Of a stretch of 64,000 nucleotides of DNA, positions 11,845 to 24,000 are shown piece by piece. A program made the position numbers and the translations under genes. The notes below the pieces were generated by a model, which did no database searches, was not told the origin of the DNA, and saw only the letters and a list, made by a program, of their open reading frames with translations. Every line of letters begins with the position of its first letter. Position 1 is the stretch's first letter. The stretch lies in NCBI GenBank assembly GCA_963555705.1, contig OY743187.1, positions 12,228,133 to 12,292,132 of the forward strand, written 5' to 3'. Source of the DNA: Ligustrum vulgare (taxonomy: Eukaryota; Streptophyta; Magnoliopsida; Lamiales; Oleaceae).

Positions 11845-12416
11845 ATCTTAGCTCGTAAAGATTGGAATTCAAAAATGCTGACAGCACAGATGTCGCATGT
11901 TCAAATTCTCACGGGTTCGAATTTGTTAGGCACTTTGTCAGTCCAGCAAGTGATATCCAGACCCTGACCAGTTTGATGCATAATTTGCGATTTGCATTCT
12001 CCACCAATCCCCAATGTAGGGACAGTGATGGCGCTTAAGGTTAGCGTTCAACTAGGCTGGGCATTGGGTGGATCAGTTCGGTTATTTCAATACTAGGAAC
12101 CACCCATCATACTTCGGGTAATTCAAAACTGGAACTATTTGGGTCATTGTAATTACTAGAACCAAACTCAAAACCGAACATTCGGTTCCGATTCGAGTTC
12201 GGTTCTACCCATAATATTTTTTATGTACACATTAAATCAATATTTTCATATAAGTCATTTCGATACGTATATAGAACATGTTAATACTCGATAATATTTG
12301 TAAAATGGAGAAAATTAAGCTAAGAAACTTAATTACTTGACTCAATAGTGGAGATTAGGCCCTTGTTTGGTAGAGATTAAAATCAAATTTTTAGTAAATT
12401 TTAATAAAAGTTATTT

Positions 12417-13420
12417 GCATGTCAGAAAATGAACAAAAAATTTTGTTTATACACGATAACAGATCTTTGTTTTTTTTCTTTTTAGAAAACAAAAGTGATA
12501 TTTTAATGTAATTTAGTATATTATGTCTCTGTTTCATGTTGATTTTATAGTTATTCAATATTATTATTTGACGAGGTATTTTATTTATTTGTTTTTATTA
12601 TTTTAATTTATTTTACACCATATGTGTAGCTATCAATATTATAATTATATTTTGATTATTATCATTTGTTATCTTTAATATTACAAATCATATTTTATGA
12701 ATTATTTATCCTGTATATTATTATATGATTGGTGTCTTTCAATGGAAGTTGGAACAAAAAAGAAGAAGTTAAAATACAATAAGCAAATGACGGTAATTTA
12801 TTAATTCACTATATAAATTGTCTTTTATTATTAAAAGAAGCTATTATAATTTGAAAAATAATGAGACCCATTATTTCAAAAATACATTACATGTCAGAAA
12901 ATGAACAAGGAATTCTGTTTATACACGATAAAATAGAGTTACTGAACCAATCTTTGTTTTTTTCTTTTAGAAAAGAAGAGTGGTATTTTAAAGTAGTTTA
13001 GCATATTATGTCTCTATTTCATGTTAATTTTATAGTTATTAAAATTATTATTTAACGAGGTATTTTATTTATTTGTTGTTCTTATTTTAATATATTACAA
13101 ATCATATGTGTAGCTATCAATATTATAATTATGTTTTGATTATTGTAATTTGTTATCTTTAATATTACAAATCCTATTTTATGAATTATTTATCCTATAT
13201 ATTATTATGTGATTGGTGTTTTTCAATCGAAGTTGGCCAAAAAAAAAAGTTCAAATAATAGAAGCAAATGACAGTGATTTATTAATTCACTATATAAATT
13301 ATCTTTTATTATTCAAATAAGCTATTATAATTTGAAAAATAATGATACCCATTATTTCAAAAATACATGTTTTGCATGTCAAAAAATTAACAAACCTAAT
13401 TATTTGAAATGGTTTACCAT
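12417..13420 (+). repeat. Tandem repeat of about 475 bp within Helitron derivative
   Basis: A unit starting CATGTCAGAAAATGAACAA begins at 12418 and again at 12890, with near-identical following sequence. A third, partial start lies at about 13375 and is interrupted by a small foldback MITE. Periods are about 472 and 485 bp. There are no ORFs. Confidence 0.75.
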
Positions 13421-13430
13421 ATTACTATTA

Positions 13431-13568
13431 GCCCCTGTTTCAGACCTGTCATTTTAAATAATGTGATTTGTAAAATTTTTAGAGAACGCATGGTAAAATC
13501 TCGATCACACATTCTACAAAAATTTTACAAACCACATTATTTGAAATGACGGTTTTCAAACAGATGGC
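13431..13568. mobile_element. Foldback MITE with about 60-bp arms
   Basis: The two halves are inverted copies: GCCCCTGTTT...GTCATTT...AATGTG at the left matches the complement of the right arm ending ...AAACAGATGGC. A TA (or TTA/TAA) sits at each border, so a PIF/Harbinger-like or Tc1-like origin is possible. Confidence 0.7.
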
Positions 13569-15098
13569 TAATAATAACATGACACATCTATACTTATATT
13601 TTAAAATAACAAAGTGTTGACCATACATTGACCAAAAAACTTGTCATTTACTGTTCACTTTTCTCATTTTTTATTTTAAATGGGACATTTAGTTGTTTTT
13701 TTTTTTATTAATTTTTTGAAAATATGCGACTGTACTTTGACAGACGCATGCATTGTTTTAATTTTTTAAGAATTTAAGGTTAAAAGAAGATTTTTTTTTT
13801 AGTTTGTATGTAGATTATTTTATTGGTAAAATGTAGTAGAAAATGAGTTTTGGAAAAAAAATGTTTTAAATAAGTGTAGATAAAACGTGTGATTAAAAAG
13901 TTGAGAGAAAATGTGTCTGGTTAAAAAGTAGTTTGAGAAATTATGTTGTTTGTAAATTGATTTATATATTGTAATGATTGTATAAAAATAGAAACTTATA
14001 TTTATCTAATTTATGTAATGTCTATTTCGTCTTGATATTCATTATTCAAATATAATTTTTTTTTTAAAATAAAATCATTTTCTGCTCATTTTACACCAAT
14101 ACAATAATCTACACATAAACTAAAAATAATTATTTACTTTTTTTTTTTTTTGAGAAATTATATATTTTTTATACTATGAAAAGCGATTAATCGTTCGGTG
14201 AAACTTTTTATATAAATTTATTATTTTTATATTTGTAAATTATTGTTCTCTTGGAATTTATAATTTTCTATTATGTTATCAATATTTTTTGAATACAAAT
14301 AATATTCCGATTTAAGTATATTATTTAGATTTAAGTATAAAAAAGATATAATTAAACACACGTTTATAATTATTGTGATTGATGCTTTTGAAAGAAATTT
14401 GGATAAAATGTTAAATACGAGACATAAATGCAAAAAACGTGAATACTATGGTTAATAATGAATTATATATATTTTAATCATTCTTAGTTTTAATAGTTGT
14501 GTAAATGTTATATGGTATATGATTTTCAGTATAATTTTTTTACTCTAACATTGCATGTTGTCGTATTATGACAATTGCTAGATTTACGTAATTATTATTT
14601 TTTATTATTTAATTTTATAAGTAAAAAAATATGATTTTATTGGTTAAATATAAATAATCTTGGGTTTAAGTTAAGCACATATTTATAATTATTGTGATTG
14701 ATATTTTTGAATGAAAAGTGGAAAAATTTAAATAAGAGAGGAGAATGTAGAAATCGTGAGAAATATATTGATATCTTCTACAAAATTAATATTGTACCAT
14801 AATATTACATCAAACACGATATACCTTTAAATAAACTACTAAATTTGTATTTTCTTTGAACTTAATAATAACTCATAAAAATTAATGAACCTAACAGTCA
14901 TATATTACTTAAATATATAAATTGACTTAATTACTATTCAAAGAAGTTATTACAATTTGAATTAGTTATATTATTTATTAAATTTTAATAATTATTGTGA
15001 TATTATATAATTTTTCATACATTTTGAATTTGTGTTAATTATGTATAAGCATTAAAGTTTTACAAATACTTATCGAAATTGATATTTTTGAATAACTT
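13569..15098. other. AT-rich interior of the non-autonomous Helitron
   Basis: No gene could be supported. The stretch is very AT-rich with scattered poly-T and a weak internal repeat (GCACATATTTATAATTATTGTGATTGAT-like segments near 14340-14400 and 14665-14700). It leads to the Helitron 3' hairpin at 15099. Confidence 0.5.
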
Positions 15099-15125
15099 CC
15101 GTGCATTGCACGGGAGAAATACTAG
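15099..15125 (+). mobile_element. 3' end of a non-autonomous Helitron
   Basis: The stem CCGTGC-ATT-GCACGG (15099-15113) is followed by CTAG at 15122-15125 and a host T. The hairpin differs from that of the coding Helitron (10975) by one loop base. The body lies to the left within the hAT element; its 5' end was not found (probably 12300-12420). Confidence 0.85.
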
Positions 15126-15779
15126 TTATATTTTAAACATAGAGCAATGAACTCGATAAAATAAAAAAGGAACACTACAATCCAACTATGAATATATCAA
15201 ATTTAAGTGTAACGCATTATAAAAAAAATACTAATATTTGTCAACAATGCAAGAAAATAAAAGTCTAAATTATAAAAAATGAAAACTTTAATTCATCAAC
15301 TTCAATTACAACTTGATCTTGAACTTTTGATTCATAAAAAGCTCAAATGGAAAATATTATTAAACTAACTCATGAAATATAATATTCTAATGTGAGAGGA
15401 GAGGTAAAAGAGTAGGAGCAAGTCTTCATTTTTTAGTATTAGTATAGAGTTTTAGAAAAATTATTACCTAAATTAGATTTTTTAAGTTATGTATTTTTTT
15501 TATTTTATTTTTGAATGCACAAGTTATATATTTTTTTTAGTGTATAAATTGTAAAAAATAAAAAAACTATATAAAAGTTGGTTTCATTCGGGTCGAGTGG
15601 TTCTGTTTCAAAATTCAAGAACCTACTCGTACCCAATTGATTTTCAGTTTTCGGTTCCAATTCTTAATATATATTCTTTTTTGGAACTAGACCAAAACCT
15701 TTGATTTCGAATCGATTTCGATTTGGAAGGTTCGATTCTGGTTAAAATGCTAAGCCTACGTTCAACCTTTTTTTAACAA

Positions 15780-16255
15780 GGGTAATTGGCGCAAAAGGTG
15801 GGACCTTTGGACATTCTTGTGCAATTCATCCCAAGATTTGATTTTTTGGCATTTTCACTCTCACCTTCACATTTCTTTGTCGAAATCGTCCCTACCGTTT
15901 GATTCCATCCAAAGAACCATTAGTTAACTCAAAAATTACATATTGATCACTCAAAAATGTCATTTTGTATTGGGTAATTGGCGCAATTGATCCCTACCTT
16001 TCACACTTCATGTTAAATTCGTCCAAATGTTTGTTTTTTAACAAATTCACCATTACCTTCATATTTTCTTGTTAAAAATGTCTTTATCGCCTAATTTCAT
16101 CCAAAAATCCGTTAGTTGACCCAAAAATCACATATTGACTATTTTTTTTATATAATCTTATTGACTATTTTAATGAAGAAAAAACAAGTCATTTCCTATT
16201 ATTTAATTTAAAATGGTGTAAAAGAAAGAATAAAATAAAAGCGAACAAAAAAAAA
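15780..16255 (+). repeat. Left long TIR of the Mutator-like element
   Basis: Inverted match to 25058-25562. It contains an internal subrepeat: GGGTAATTGGCGCAA starts at 15780 and again at about 15975. Confidence 0.85.
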
Positions 16256-16291
16256 ATTGTTAATGTTCATCTTCTTCCCAATCTCATTCTC

Positions 16292-16535
16292 ACTCGTTCA
16301 GTTCAATTAATCCCTCTTTATTTTTTCCAAATTGATGTAATTGCGTCTGAGGCATCTTTTTCGTGTTAAGGCAGGAGATGATTCAAATTGGAACCCTAAT
16401 CGTCTCCCTCGAGCCTGTCATTTTCTTTGCGTCATCCCCAACAATAAATTAAATGCACAGAATTGATTGTTTTCTACCATACCAATTACAACAATTGAAG
16501 AAAAATAAAGAGGGTTTAACTGAACTAAACGAGTG
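16292..16535. repeat. Foldback with about 55-bp arms next to the CACTA left edge
   Basis: The stretch from about 16292 to 16350 (containing CCCTCTTTATTTTT) is repeated inverted at about 16478-16535. The right arm ends where the CACTA subterminal repeats begin. It may be MULE interior or a separate MITE. Confidence 0.65.
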
Positions 16536-16542
16536 TAAACCT

Positions 16543-16620
16543 CCGGTTCAGGCGTCGGTTCTTCATAACCGACGCCTGAACCGGTTTTAGGCGTCGGTTC
16601 TCGAAGAACCGACGCCTAAA
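16543..16620. repeat. Left CACTA subterminal hairpins
   Basis: Two palindromes: 16543-16584, with 18-bp perfect arms starting CCGGTTCAGGCGTCGG, and 16586-16620 with TTTAGGCGTCGGTTC arms. Such repeats are the presumed transposase-binding sites. Confidence 0.85.
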
Positions 16621-16806
16621 CCATTTAATACTTCTTTCAAAATTCGCGCGATTTCATTAATCCCGACCGCGCATATCTCTCTCTCACTCTCTCTCAACAC
16701 TTCAACATCGCGAAGCCATCACCACCGTGCCTCCACCAACACCACGCCGCCACCAACACCGCGACACCACCACGAACCCGCCTCCATCTCGTAAGAACTT
16801 TACTCT

Positions 16807-16844
16807 ATGTGTGTGTGGTGTGTGTGTGTGTGTCCGTGTATATG

Positions 16845-16893
<49 letters not shown>

Positions 16894-16934
16894 GTGTATG
16901 TATATATATATATGTGTGTGTGTCTGCGTGTATG

Positions 16935-16965
<31 letters not shown>

Positions 16966-17090
16966 CCGTGTATGTATATATATATGTGTATGTGTATATG
17001 TATATGTATATATATATATGTATGTATATATAAGTAGATCTATATGTGTTTGTGTGTATATGTATATATGTGTGTGTTTATATATATAAA
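16807..17090. repeat. (GT)n/(TA)n compound microsatellite
   Basis: About 280 bp of alternating GTGTGT and TATATA blocks broken by repeated TCCGTGTATG steps. Open frames on both strands here are low-complexity artefacts. It lies in the 5' untranslated part of the CACTA element. Confidence 0.95.
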
Positions 17091-17334
17091 AGTTATAATT
17101 TTGGTATTGCAAATAGTTAATTGATATAATTTGAATTATTGGAATTATATTGAAATTATGCATGGAATGTTAGGTTATGTAATCATACTTTGAGCATTTT
17201 AGGAATTAAGAATTGATTTTGGATTAATTTTGGAGTGGTTGATGATGTTGAAGTTTGATTTATTGTGTTTGAGTAGTGAATATGTGGAGGTTGAACATTT
17301 TTGTTGTATTGTGGCATTTTGATTAATCCTCCTA

Positions 17335-17390
17335 CAGGTTGGGTAAGTCCAACTTATAGGAGAGACTCTGCCGAAATTACTGTAGGATTT
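17335..17390 (+). repeat. Dispersed 55-bp repeat inside the CACTA element, copy 1
   Basis: The segment with CAGGTTGGGTAAGTCCAA and AGAGACTCTGCC recurs in the same orientation at about 23782-23837. One copy precedes the transposase gene; the other lies in an intron of the second gene. Confidence 0.8.
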
Positions 17391-17636
17391 TACAAATAAA
17401 AAATGAAGATAATAGTAATTATAAGTGATTTTCACTATCATAGAATTAACCATACTAAATAAATAACTAAACAAAATATACTAGTAAAATTATGAAGTAT
17501 TCAACGTAATAAATTATCGTATGCATGTGATTTCAATTATTAATATATAGTTGGTTCAAATATATAACTATCATTACAAATATTCACTCAAAAGTAATAT
17601 TTTTTTAATTATATCTTCGCATATAGGTTATTAGAT
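17391..17636. other. Leader or last 5' intron of the CACTA transposase gene
   Basis: AT-rich sequence with no coding content. A splice-acceptor-like CATATAG ends just before the transposase start codon, so an upstream untranslated exon is likely. Confidence 0.4.
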
Positions 17637-20600
17637 ATGGATCGAGATTGGATGTACGGCAGGCGTAATACACATGAATATTTGAAAGGAGTTGAAGAGT
17701 TTATGAAATGTGCGGACGAACACATGAGAGAGAAAGGTGAAGCAATGATTTTGTATCCTTGTTGTGATTGTAAGAATCTAAGAAAGTTTCGTAGTTTTGA
17801 GCAAGTGAAGAGTCATTTGATTCGTCGTGGGTTTAAAGAAGGTTATAAACGATGGATATGGCATGGTGAGAGTATGCTTCCTAGGACATGCACTAGTGAC
17901 GATGAAGGTGGACTGCAGGAGAATAATTTAGGCAATATTGATGAGAATAATGTGGAAAATGACAATAATGATATGATAGACGAAATGATGCGTGATATAC
18001 AAGGGGAATTCATTGAAAAGCCTCATGTGTTCGATAGCTTGTTCAATGATTCTCAGAAGACTTTGTTTCCTGGATGTAGAAAATTCACAAAATTGTCTGC
18101 TGTGTTGAAATTGTATAACTTGAAAGCAAATAGTAGGTGGAGTGATAAGAGTTTCACGGCATTACTGGAACTCTTACGAGAGATGCTTCCGGAGGATAAC
18201 GAGCTTCCTAGTTCAATTTACGAAGCAAAGAAATTGTTGTGTCCAATGGGAATGGAGATCGAGAGGATACATGCATGTCCAAATGATTGTATACTGTATC
18301 GAAATGAGTATAAGGACTTGCATCTGTGTCCAAAGTGTGGGGAATCACGGTATAAGCGAAAGAACATGAATGCTAATTCTGAGGATAAGAAAAGCCCTCC
18401 GGCAAAGGTGTTGTGGTACCTACCCGTAGTACCAAGATTTAAACGTTTGTTTGCCAATGCAAAGGATGCGAAGAACATGCAGTGGCATGCTGATGGGAGG
18501 AAACAAGATGGAAAACTAAGACACGTGGCCGATTCTCCTCAATGGAGGAACATTAATAGGTTGTTTCCTGATTTTGGGGGTGAAGATAGGAATCTTAGGC
18601 TTGGACTATGTACAGATGGAATGAACCCGCACGGTAATATGAGTAGTCGACATAGCACTTGGCCGGTTCTTCTAACGATTTACAATCTTCCTCCTTGGTT
18701 ATGTATGAAGCGCAAGTATATCATATTGTCTTTGTTAATATCAGGGCCTAAACAACCGGGGAATGACATAGATGTTTATCTTGCCCCACTAATTGAAGAT
18801 TTAAGACTGATGTGGGATGAAGGTGTATCGGTGTTTGATGCACATAGCCAGATGAATTTCACCTTACGTGCTATGATATTTTGCACCGTAAATGATTTTC
18901 CCGCATATGGTAACTTGTCAGGTTATACGAACAAAGGACCTAAAGCATGTCCCGTTTGTGAAGAAGACACGATTGATCTTTGGTTGAAAAACTGTAAGAA
19001 AAATGTCTTTATGAGTCATAGAAGATTTCTCCCCGCTGATCACCCTTATCAAAAGAAGAAGAAGGCATTCAATGGAAAAATTGAGGATCGCGCAGCTCGC
19101 TTGCCGTTAACAGGAGGTGAGGTATATGAACGAGTTAAAAATATTGATGTTTTGTTTGGAAAACCTTTTAAGCCTCCTCAAAAGAGTCTTTGGAAGAAGA
19201 GGTCCATATTCTGGGATCTACCTTATTGGCAACATCTATCAGTAAGGCATTGTCTTGATGTAATGCACGTGGAGAAAAATGTTTGTGATAGCATCATTGG
19301 GACATTGCTGAACGTTCAAGGGAAGACGAAAGATGGTATCAAAGTCAGGAAGGACATGGTAGAAATGGGGATACGGGATCAATTAGCACCGCAAGAGTCC
19401 GAAAAACGTACTTATTTACCTCCAGCTTGCTATACTTTGTCCAGAAAAGAGAAAACATGTTTTTGTGAGTGCCTTCATGGTATTAAGGTTCCATCTGGAT
19501 ACTCATCAAACATCAAAAGTCTTGTGTCGATGAAGGACTTGAAATTGGTTGGTATGAAGTCTCATGATTGTCATGTGTTAATGCAACACTTGTTACCAGT
19601 TGCAATTCGAGGCATACTTCCAAAACATGTCAGACAAGTCATAATAAAACTTTGTTTTTTCTTCAATGCAATTTGCAGTAAAGTTGTTGACCCAGAGGCG
19701 TTGGATGATTTGCAGGCCGATATTGTTATCACTCTATGTCAATTTGAAATGTATTTCTCGCCATCATTTTTTGACGTTATGGTGCACTTACTTGTTCACT
19801 TGGTAAGAGAAATTAAGATATGTGGTCCGGTGTTCTTGCGGTATATGTATCCATTTGAGAGATACATGGGTATTTTGAAAGGATATGTCAGAAATCGATT
19901 TCGACCCGAAGGCAGTATCATTGAAGGTTATGCCGCTGAGGAGGCTATTGAATTTTGTACTGACTACCTTGATGACGTTGAGACTACTGGTGTTCCTAAA
20001 TCTCGTCACGAGGGAAGACTCGAAGGTAAAGGGACGATTGGATGCAAATCAATTGTCCCTAGTGTTGAATTGCGAGATAAAGCACACCTCCTAGTATTAC
20101 AACACCTTTCTCAAGTTCATCCGTATTTGGACGAGCACATGTCCATCCTAAGGCAGCAGAATCCTTCTAAAGGTGAAAGGTGGGTAACTAATCAACACAA
20201 TCGTTTATTTGCAAAATGGTTCAAAGATAGAGTCATGAAAGAGTTGTCACAAACGTCGAATACCATTGTTGAAACGGTAAAGTGGTTAGCGTATGGTCCT
20301 AGCACGATTGTGAGATCTTATGAAGCATATGACATTAATGGGTATACGTTTTACACTAAACGTCAAGATGATAAGAGTGCGGTGCAAAATAGTGGAGTGA
20401 CACAAGTAGCACTATCAAGAGATTTTTCAAGTGCTAAAGATACAATGCCAATAGATGCCTCGATGTCCTATTATGGTGTCATTGAAGAAATTTGGGAACT
20501 TGATTACAGGGAGTTCAAGTTTCCTCTCTTCCAATGTAAATGGGTTGATAATCGACGGGGTGTTCGGGTGGATGAATTAGGTTTCACTTTGGTGGATTTT

Positions 20601-20888
20601 GAACGGTTGGGTTATCTTGACGAGCCATTCATACTTGCATCACAAGCCAAGCAGGTATTTTATGTTCTTGATCCTGCCGACACTAAGTGGTCAGTGGTCC
20701 TTCAAGGCAAGAGACGCATTGTTGGCATTGGTGATGTAGTAGATGAAGAAGATTATGATCACTTTGATGAAACTCCTCCATTTTCTATTGGTATACAAGG
20801 GAGTGCAACTTTAGAGGAAGATAACATTGAATCCACTTACATGCGTTGGGATCATGAAGAAGGATTATGGATTGACCGTCGTTCGTGA
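17637..20888 (+). CDS. CACTA transposase, TNP2 family (intact, 1083 aa)
   Basis: A single uninterrupted frame. Residues 1 to about 80 match the transposase-associated zinc domain (MDRDWMYGRR start, then CCDCKN). The TNP2 catalytic region follows: CTDGMNPHG (Asp near residue 326), NDFPAYGNLSG (Asp near 420) and ACPVCEED (Glu near 442) are plausible members of the RNase H-like acidic triad. DVMHVEKNVCDS is near 540. A DUF4218-type block spans about 615-800 (GYSSNIKSL, MKSHDCHVLMQ, PFERYMG) and a DUF4216-type block about 945-1020 (YYGVIEEIWEL). The length fits plant TNP2 proteins. It cuts and inserts CACTA ends in the nucleus. The ATG at 17637 starts exactly at the conserved N-terminus. No internal stop or frameshift is seen, unlike every other element gene here except the Helitron, which has one stop. 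Confidence 0.93.
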   Translation: MDRDWMYGRRNTHEYLKGVEEFMKCADEHMREKGEAMILYPCCDCKNLRKFRSFEQVKSHLIRRGFKEGYKRWIWHGESMLPRTCTSDDEGGLQENNLGNIDENNVENDNNDMIDEMMRDIQGEFIEKPHVFDSLFNDSQKTLFPGCRKFTKLSAVLKLYNLKANSRWSDKSFTALLELLREMLPEDNELPSSIYEAKKLLCPMGMEIERIHACPNDCILYRNEYKDLHLCPKCGESRYKRKNMNANSEDKKSPPAKVLWYLPVVPRFKRLFANAKDAKNMQWHADGRKQDGKLRHVADSPQWRNINRLFPDFGGEDRNLRLGLCTDGMNPHGNMSSRHSTWPVLLTIYNLPPWLCMKRKYIILSLLISGPKQPGNDIDVYLAPLIEDLRLMWDEGVSVFDAHSQMNFTLRAMIFCTVNDFPAYGNLSGYTNKGPKACPVCEEDTIDLWLKNCKKNVFMSHRRFLPADHPYQKKKKAFNGKIEDRAARLPLTGGEVYERVKNIDVLFGKPFKPPQKSLWKKRSIFWDLPYWQHLSVRHCLDVMHVEKNVCDSIIGTLLNVQGKTKDGIKVRKDMVEMGIRDQLAPQESEKRTYLPPACYTLSRKEKTCFCECLHGIKVPSGYSSNIKSLVSMKDLKLVGMKSHDCHVLMQHLLPVAIRGILPKHVRQVIIKLCFFFNAICSKVVDPEALDDLQADIVITLCQFEMYFSPSFFDVMVHLLVHLVREIKICGPVFLRYMYPFERYMGILKGYVRNRFRPEGSIIEGYAAEEAIEFCTDYLDDVETTGVPKSRHEGRLEGKGTIGCKSIVPSVELRDKAHLLVLQHLSQVHPYLDEHMSILRQQNPSKGERWVTNQHNRLFAKWFKDRVMKELSQTSNTIVETVKWLAYGPSTIVRSYEAYDINGYTFYTKRQDDKSAVQNSGVTQVALSRDFSSAKDTMPIDASMSYYGVIEEIWELDYREFKFPLFQCKWVDNRRGVRVDELGFTLVDFERLGYLDEPFILASQAKQVFYVLDPADTKWSVVLQGKRRIVGIGDVVDEEDYDHFDETPPFSIGIQGSATLEEDNIESTYMRWDHEEGLWIDRRS

Positions 20889-21099
20889 TTATTCATTGTG
20901 TGAGTTCATTTATACATTCTCGCATGCATATAACTCTCTTTTGTTCTTTATATATGCTCTATACGTTGTTCATATTAATTGTGTGAGTTCATTTACATAT
21001 TCTTGAATATAACTTTCTTGTGTTTTTTATATATGCTCTATACGTCGTTAATAATCATTTATTTATATGTGCAGGTACGTAGACAATTTTCCCAATATA

Positions 21100-24000
21100 A
21101 TGGTCGAGTCTTCACATTCTTCAGATGAGCATAGTACTGCCTAAAAAAAAAGGACAAGAGGGCCAACTATGTGCAAAAACATGAAGAAAGCGGGCCAACA
21201 AGTGAATATAATTGAGTTCGATGACAAACATAGGCCGATCGGACCAGGCACGAAGAACTTCAAACATTTTATCGGATCTTTAGCCCGCATTCATGTTGAC
21301 ATAAACATCAGTGATTGGCACAAAGTCGATCAAGGCCTGAAGGACATGATGTGGGAAGAGATAAAGGTACTATCACTTGATACATGGTAAATAATTGAAA
21401 AGTGAATGTAATTTCTTTATAACACTACATGTTATCATTGTCTTTCAGAGGGAATTCAACATTCTTGATGACCGTCCAAAAAAAAGTGTTATGCGGGTTG
21501 CGGGGATGAGATGGAAAGATTTCAAGACAAGGCTGGTTCATAATTTCATTACACATGACCACCCAAAATATACATCTCCTACCCAGCTTTATGATTTCTT
21601 GACCGAAGAGCAATGGGAGTTGTTTAAAAAAGAACGAGGGATTTATTTCAGGAGAAAAGTAAGAAGGCGAGGGATAGTCAAATGCGGAACGAGCATCCTC
21701 ATTATTTGGGCTCAGCCGGATATGCGGGGATGAAGCCACATTGGCTAGTAAGTGACCCGCTATCTTCTAGCTCTTCATGTGACATGATTAGCTCCTCAAT
21801 TATAAGCGAGGATCGCAGCCTCGATTGTGTTCGAGCTAGATCGAAGAAGAAAGAAGATGTAACGTATTACATCCCCAACGAGAAAACGAGGGGGGTGTTT
21901 GATAAAATTGTAAGTATATCTTATCGATTTCTCATATATTTAATTGAAACTTACTTCAATTCTTATATTCAGTTTTCAATTTTTTTAACAGGTAGAAAAA
22001 GCTGAGCAAGCCACGCAGGGGACATTTGTGTCGAGTAGACAACATGATATTCTGAGTGAAGCCCTTGGTAAAGAGGATCACTCTGGTAGGGTGAGGGGAT
22101 ATGGCGTGTATGTCACCACGCGGGATGTTTAGGACGGCCCGATGATTACCTTAGACGATCGTGTGGGGTCGTGTCAGTAGACGACATTAAAGATATCATC
22201 AGGAAGGAGATGGAGGATAGCATCACAGAGCAGGTCAGGCATCAAACCATGTCGGAGATGCAAAGTAAATTTGACAGTATGCAGAGCGCGTACCATAGTA
22301 TGCAGAGTAAATATGATGCCATCCTCCAGCGCTTGGGCCTCAATGTTGATGCCGAGGTGGAGGTAACTGCACAGCCCCGACCACCAACTCGAAGTAGTTG
22401 CCACTCTGTGAATCCAGACCCATTTGATGGTCTTCAGGTACTTACCCATAAAGTATTTAGTTTTTTTAGTATTGCTTTTTTTTTTTTTAAATGGAAAGGC
22501 CTGACATATATGTTGAAAAATAGAAGCCGATTCCTTGTCGTCTCGCCGTATTTGTTGATGGTGACAAGCAAATAGTGGCCAGCGGGATGGTTTTTCCGTC
22601 CGGACCCGAGACTGTGGTGCATCATCAACCACTCTGGCTTGATCATGTGAAGGTGTCCGTTGACCATGTTATAGATGGTGCAGAAGCGTTCTATCTTCCA
22701 GCGCCATCTCAGCACCACACCACGGTGGGGGAAGCTATTGGAAGTTTTTTCCAATGGCCTAAGGAGTTGGTGATTTTTGGAGAGGTAATAAAATCGAGTT
22801 ATATAAAAGTTTATGTCAATATTAATTTCTTTTAGATTTGTATCAGACGTGTTACAATGACAAAAATTGTCTTATTGCAGGAAGAGGCCCCAAAAAAGAT
22901 CGTAAAAAAATCTAATAAAGGGAAAAGGCCTCAGAGTTTTGAATTGTCATCTACCCAGCGACCTGCGATAGTCGACGATGAGACTTTACTACGTCTGGGT
23001 GATAAATGCAAAATGTTAAACACCCTGGTCCTTCAATTGCCTATTGGTGATGACTTCTATCAGGTGCCCGTAGATGCCTCCATCTTCAATTGTACGTTCG
23101 AGGATGGTATTTTTGTTACAGTCGCAGACATTACCGATCTGCTTAAAATGCAATGGTTGGATACATCTATCCTACAAATATTTGCATTGTAAGACTTCTG
23201 ATCACAAATTACAACTTCAATTTATATCATTGTTCGATCTCTATTTATTGGTATCATTATTATTAGGTACCTTCATGAGTTATGTCAGGATTACGGTATT
23301 GATTCCATTGGATTCATGTCTCCGTCACACATTGCGTCGGTGTCGGTAAGAACAAATGCCAATGGTGTTGTAAATTATATGGACGAGACCATGAGGGCAA
23401 TGCAAACAAAGAAATTCATTCTAGCACCGTATTTTCAGGAGTAAGACCATTCTCTCTTGTTAATAGTTATTTTTTTTTTTTTTGTAATTTGAAAAGCACA
23501 TGTTTGAATTTGTATTTACATGTTCATAATACGTAGGAACCACTGGATGTTGCTAGTGATTTCTCCTCAGAAGAGTACGGTGTACTTATTGGATTCAGCT
23601 AGTGCATTTAAGCGTGACTTAGATATCAAGCCGCTATTGAATACGTAAGTTATGATAATTTTCATGAAATAATTGTGGAGTTGTGGTGAAATTGATTGTG
23701 GAGTTGTGGTTTCACTTTGATGAATATATGTTGTGATTGTTGAGAAGTTGTGATAGATTCTATAGCAACGCGTCTATTTACAGGTTGGATAAGTTCAATT
23801 TATAGGGGAGACTCTGCCAAATTTTTTATAGAAATCTTAGTTTTTGTATTTATTTATTTTGTAACTGGTTCGAATAATTTAATTCAATTTTAGGGCTTTC
23901 AAACTATACTGGACACAAGGAGGCATTAGGACAAGAGCCAATACAACGTAGCTAAAAATAAAGGTATGAAAACACATATTTAAAATATATTACAAATCTT

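Larger units (their letters stand above)
12053..15758. mobile_element. hAT-like element, split by a Helitron insertion
   Basis: The terminal inverted ends TAGGCTGGGCAT and (inward) TAGGCTTAGCAT are flanked by a perfect 8-bp TSD, CGTTCAAC, at 12045-12052 and 15759-15766. Both outer arms (12053-12350 and about 15126-15758) are built of GGTTC/GAACC-rich sequence typical of this MITE group. The centre is interrupted by a Helitron derivative ending at 15125. No coding capacity is seen. Confidence 0.8.

Noticed and set aside
11845..12044. Possible tRNA-derived SINE (GTTCAAATTC and GGGTTCGAATTT resemble box B)
   Set aside because: No convincing box A at the right spacing, no tail and no TSD; left as unassigned sequence.
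16702..17163. Long ORFs on both strands near 16.7-17.1 kb
   Set aside because: They are translations of a (GT)n/(TA)n microsatellite and have no protein-like composition.
18142..18478. ORFs in other frames within the transposase gene
   Set aside because: Shadows of the 17637-20888 TNP2 frame.
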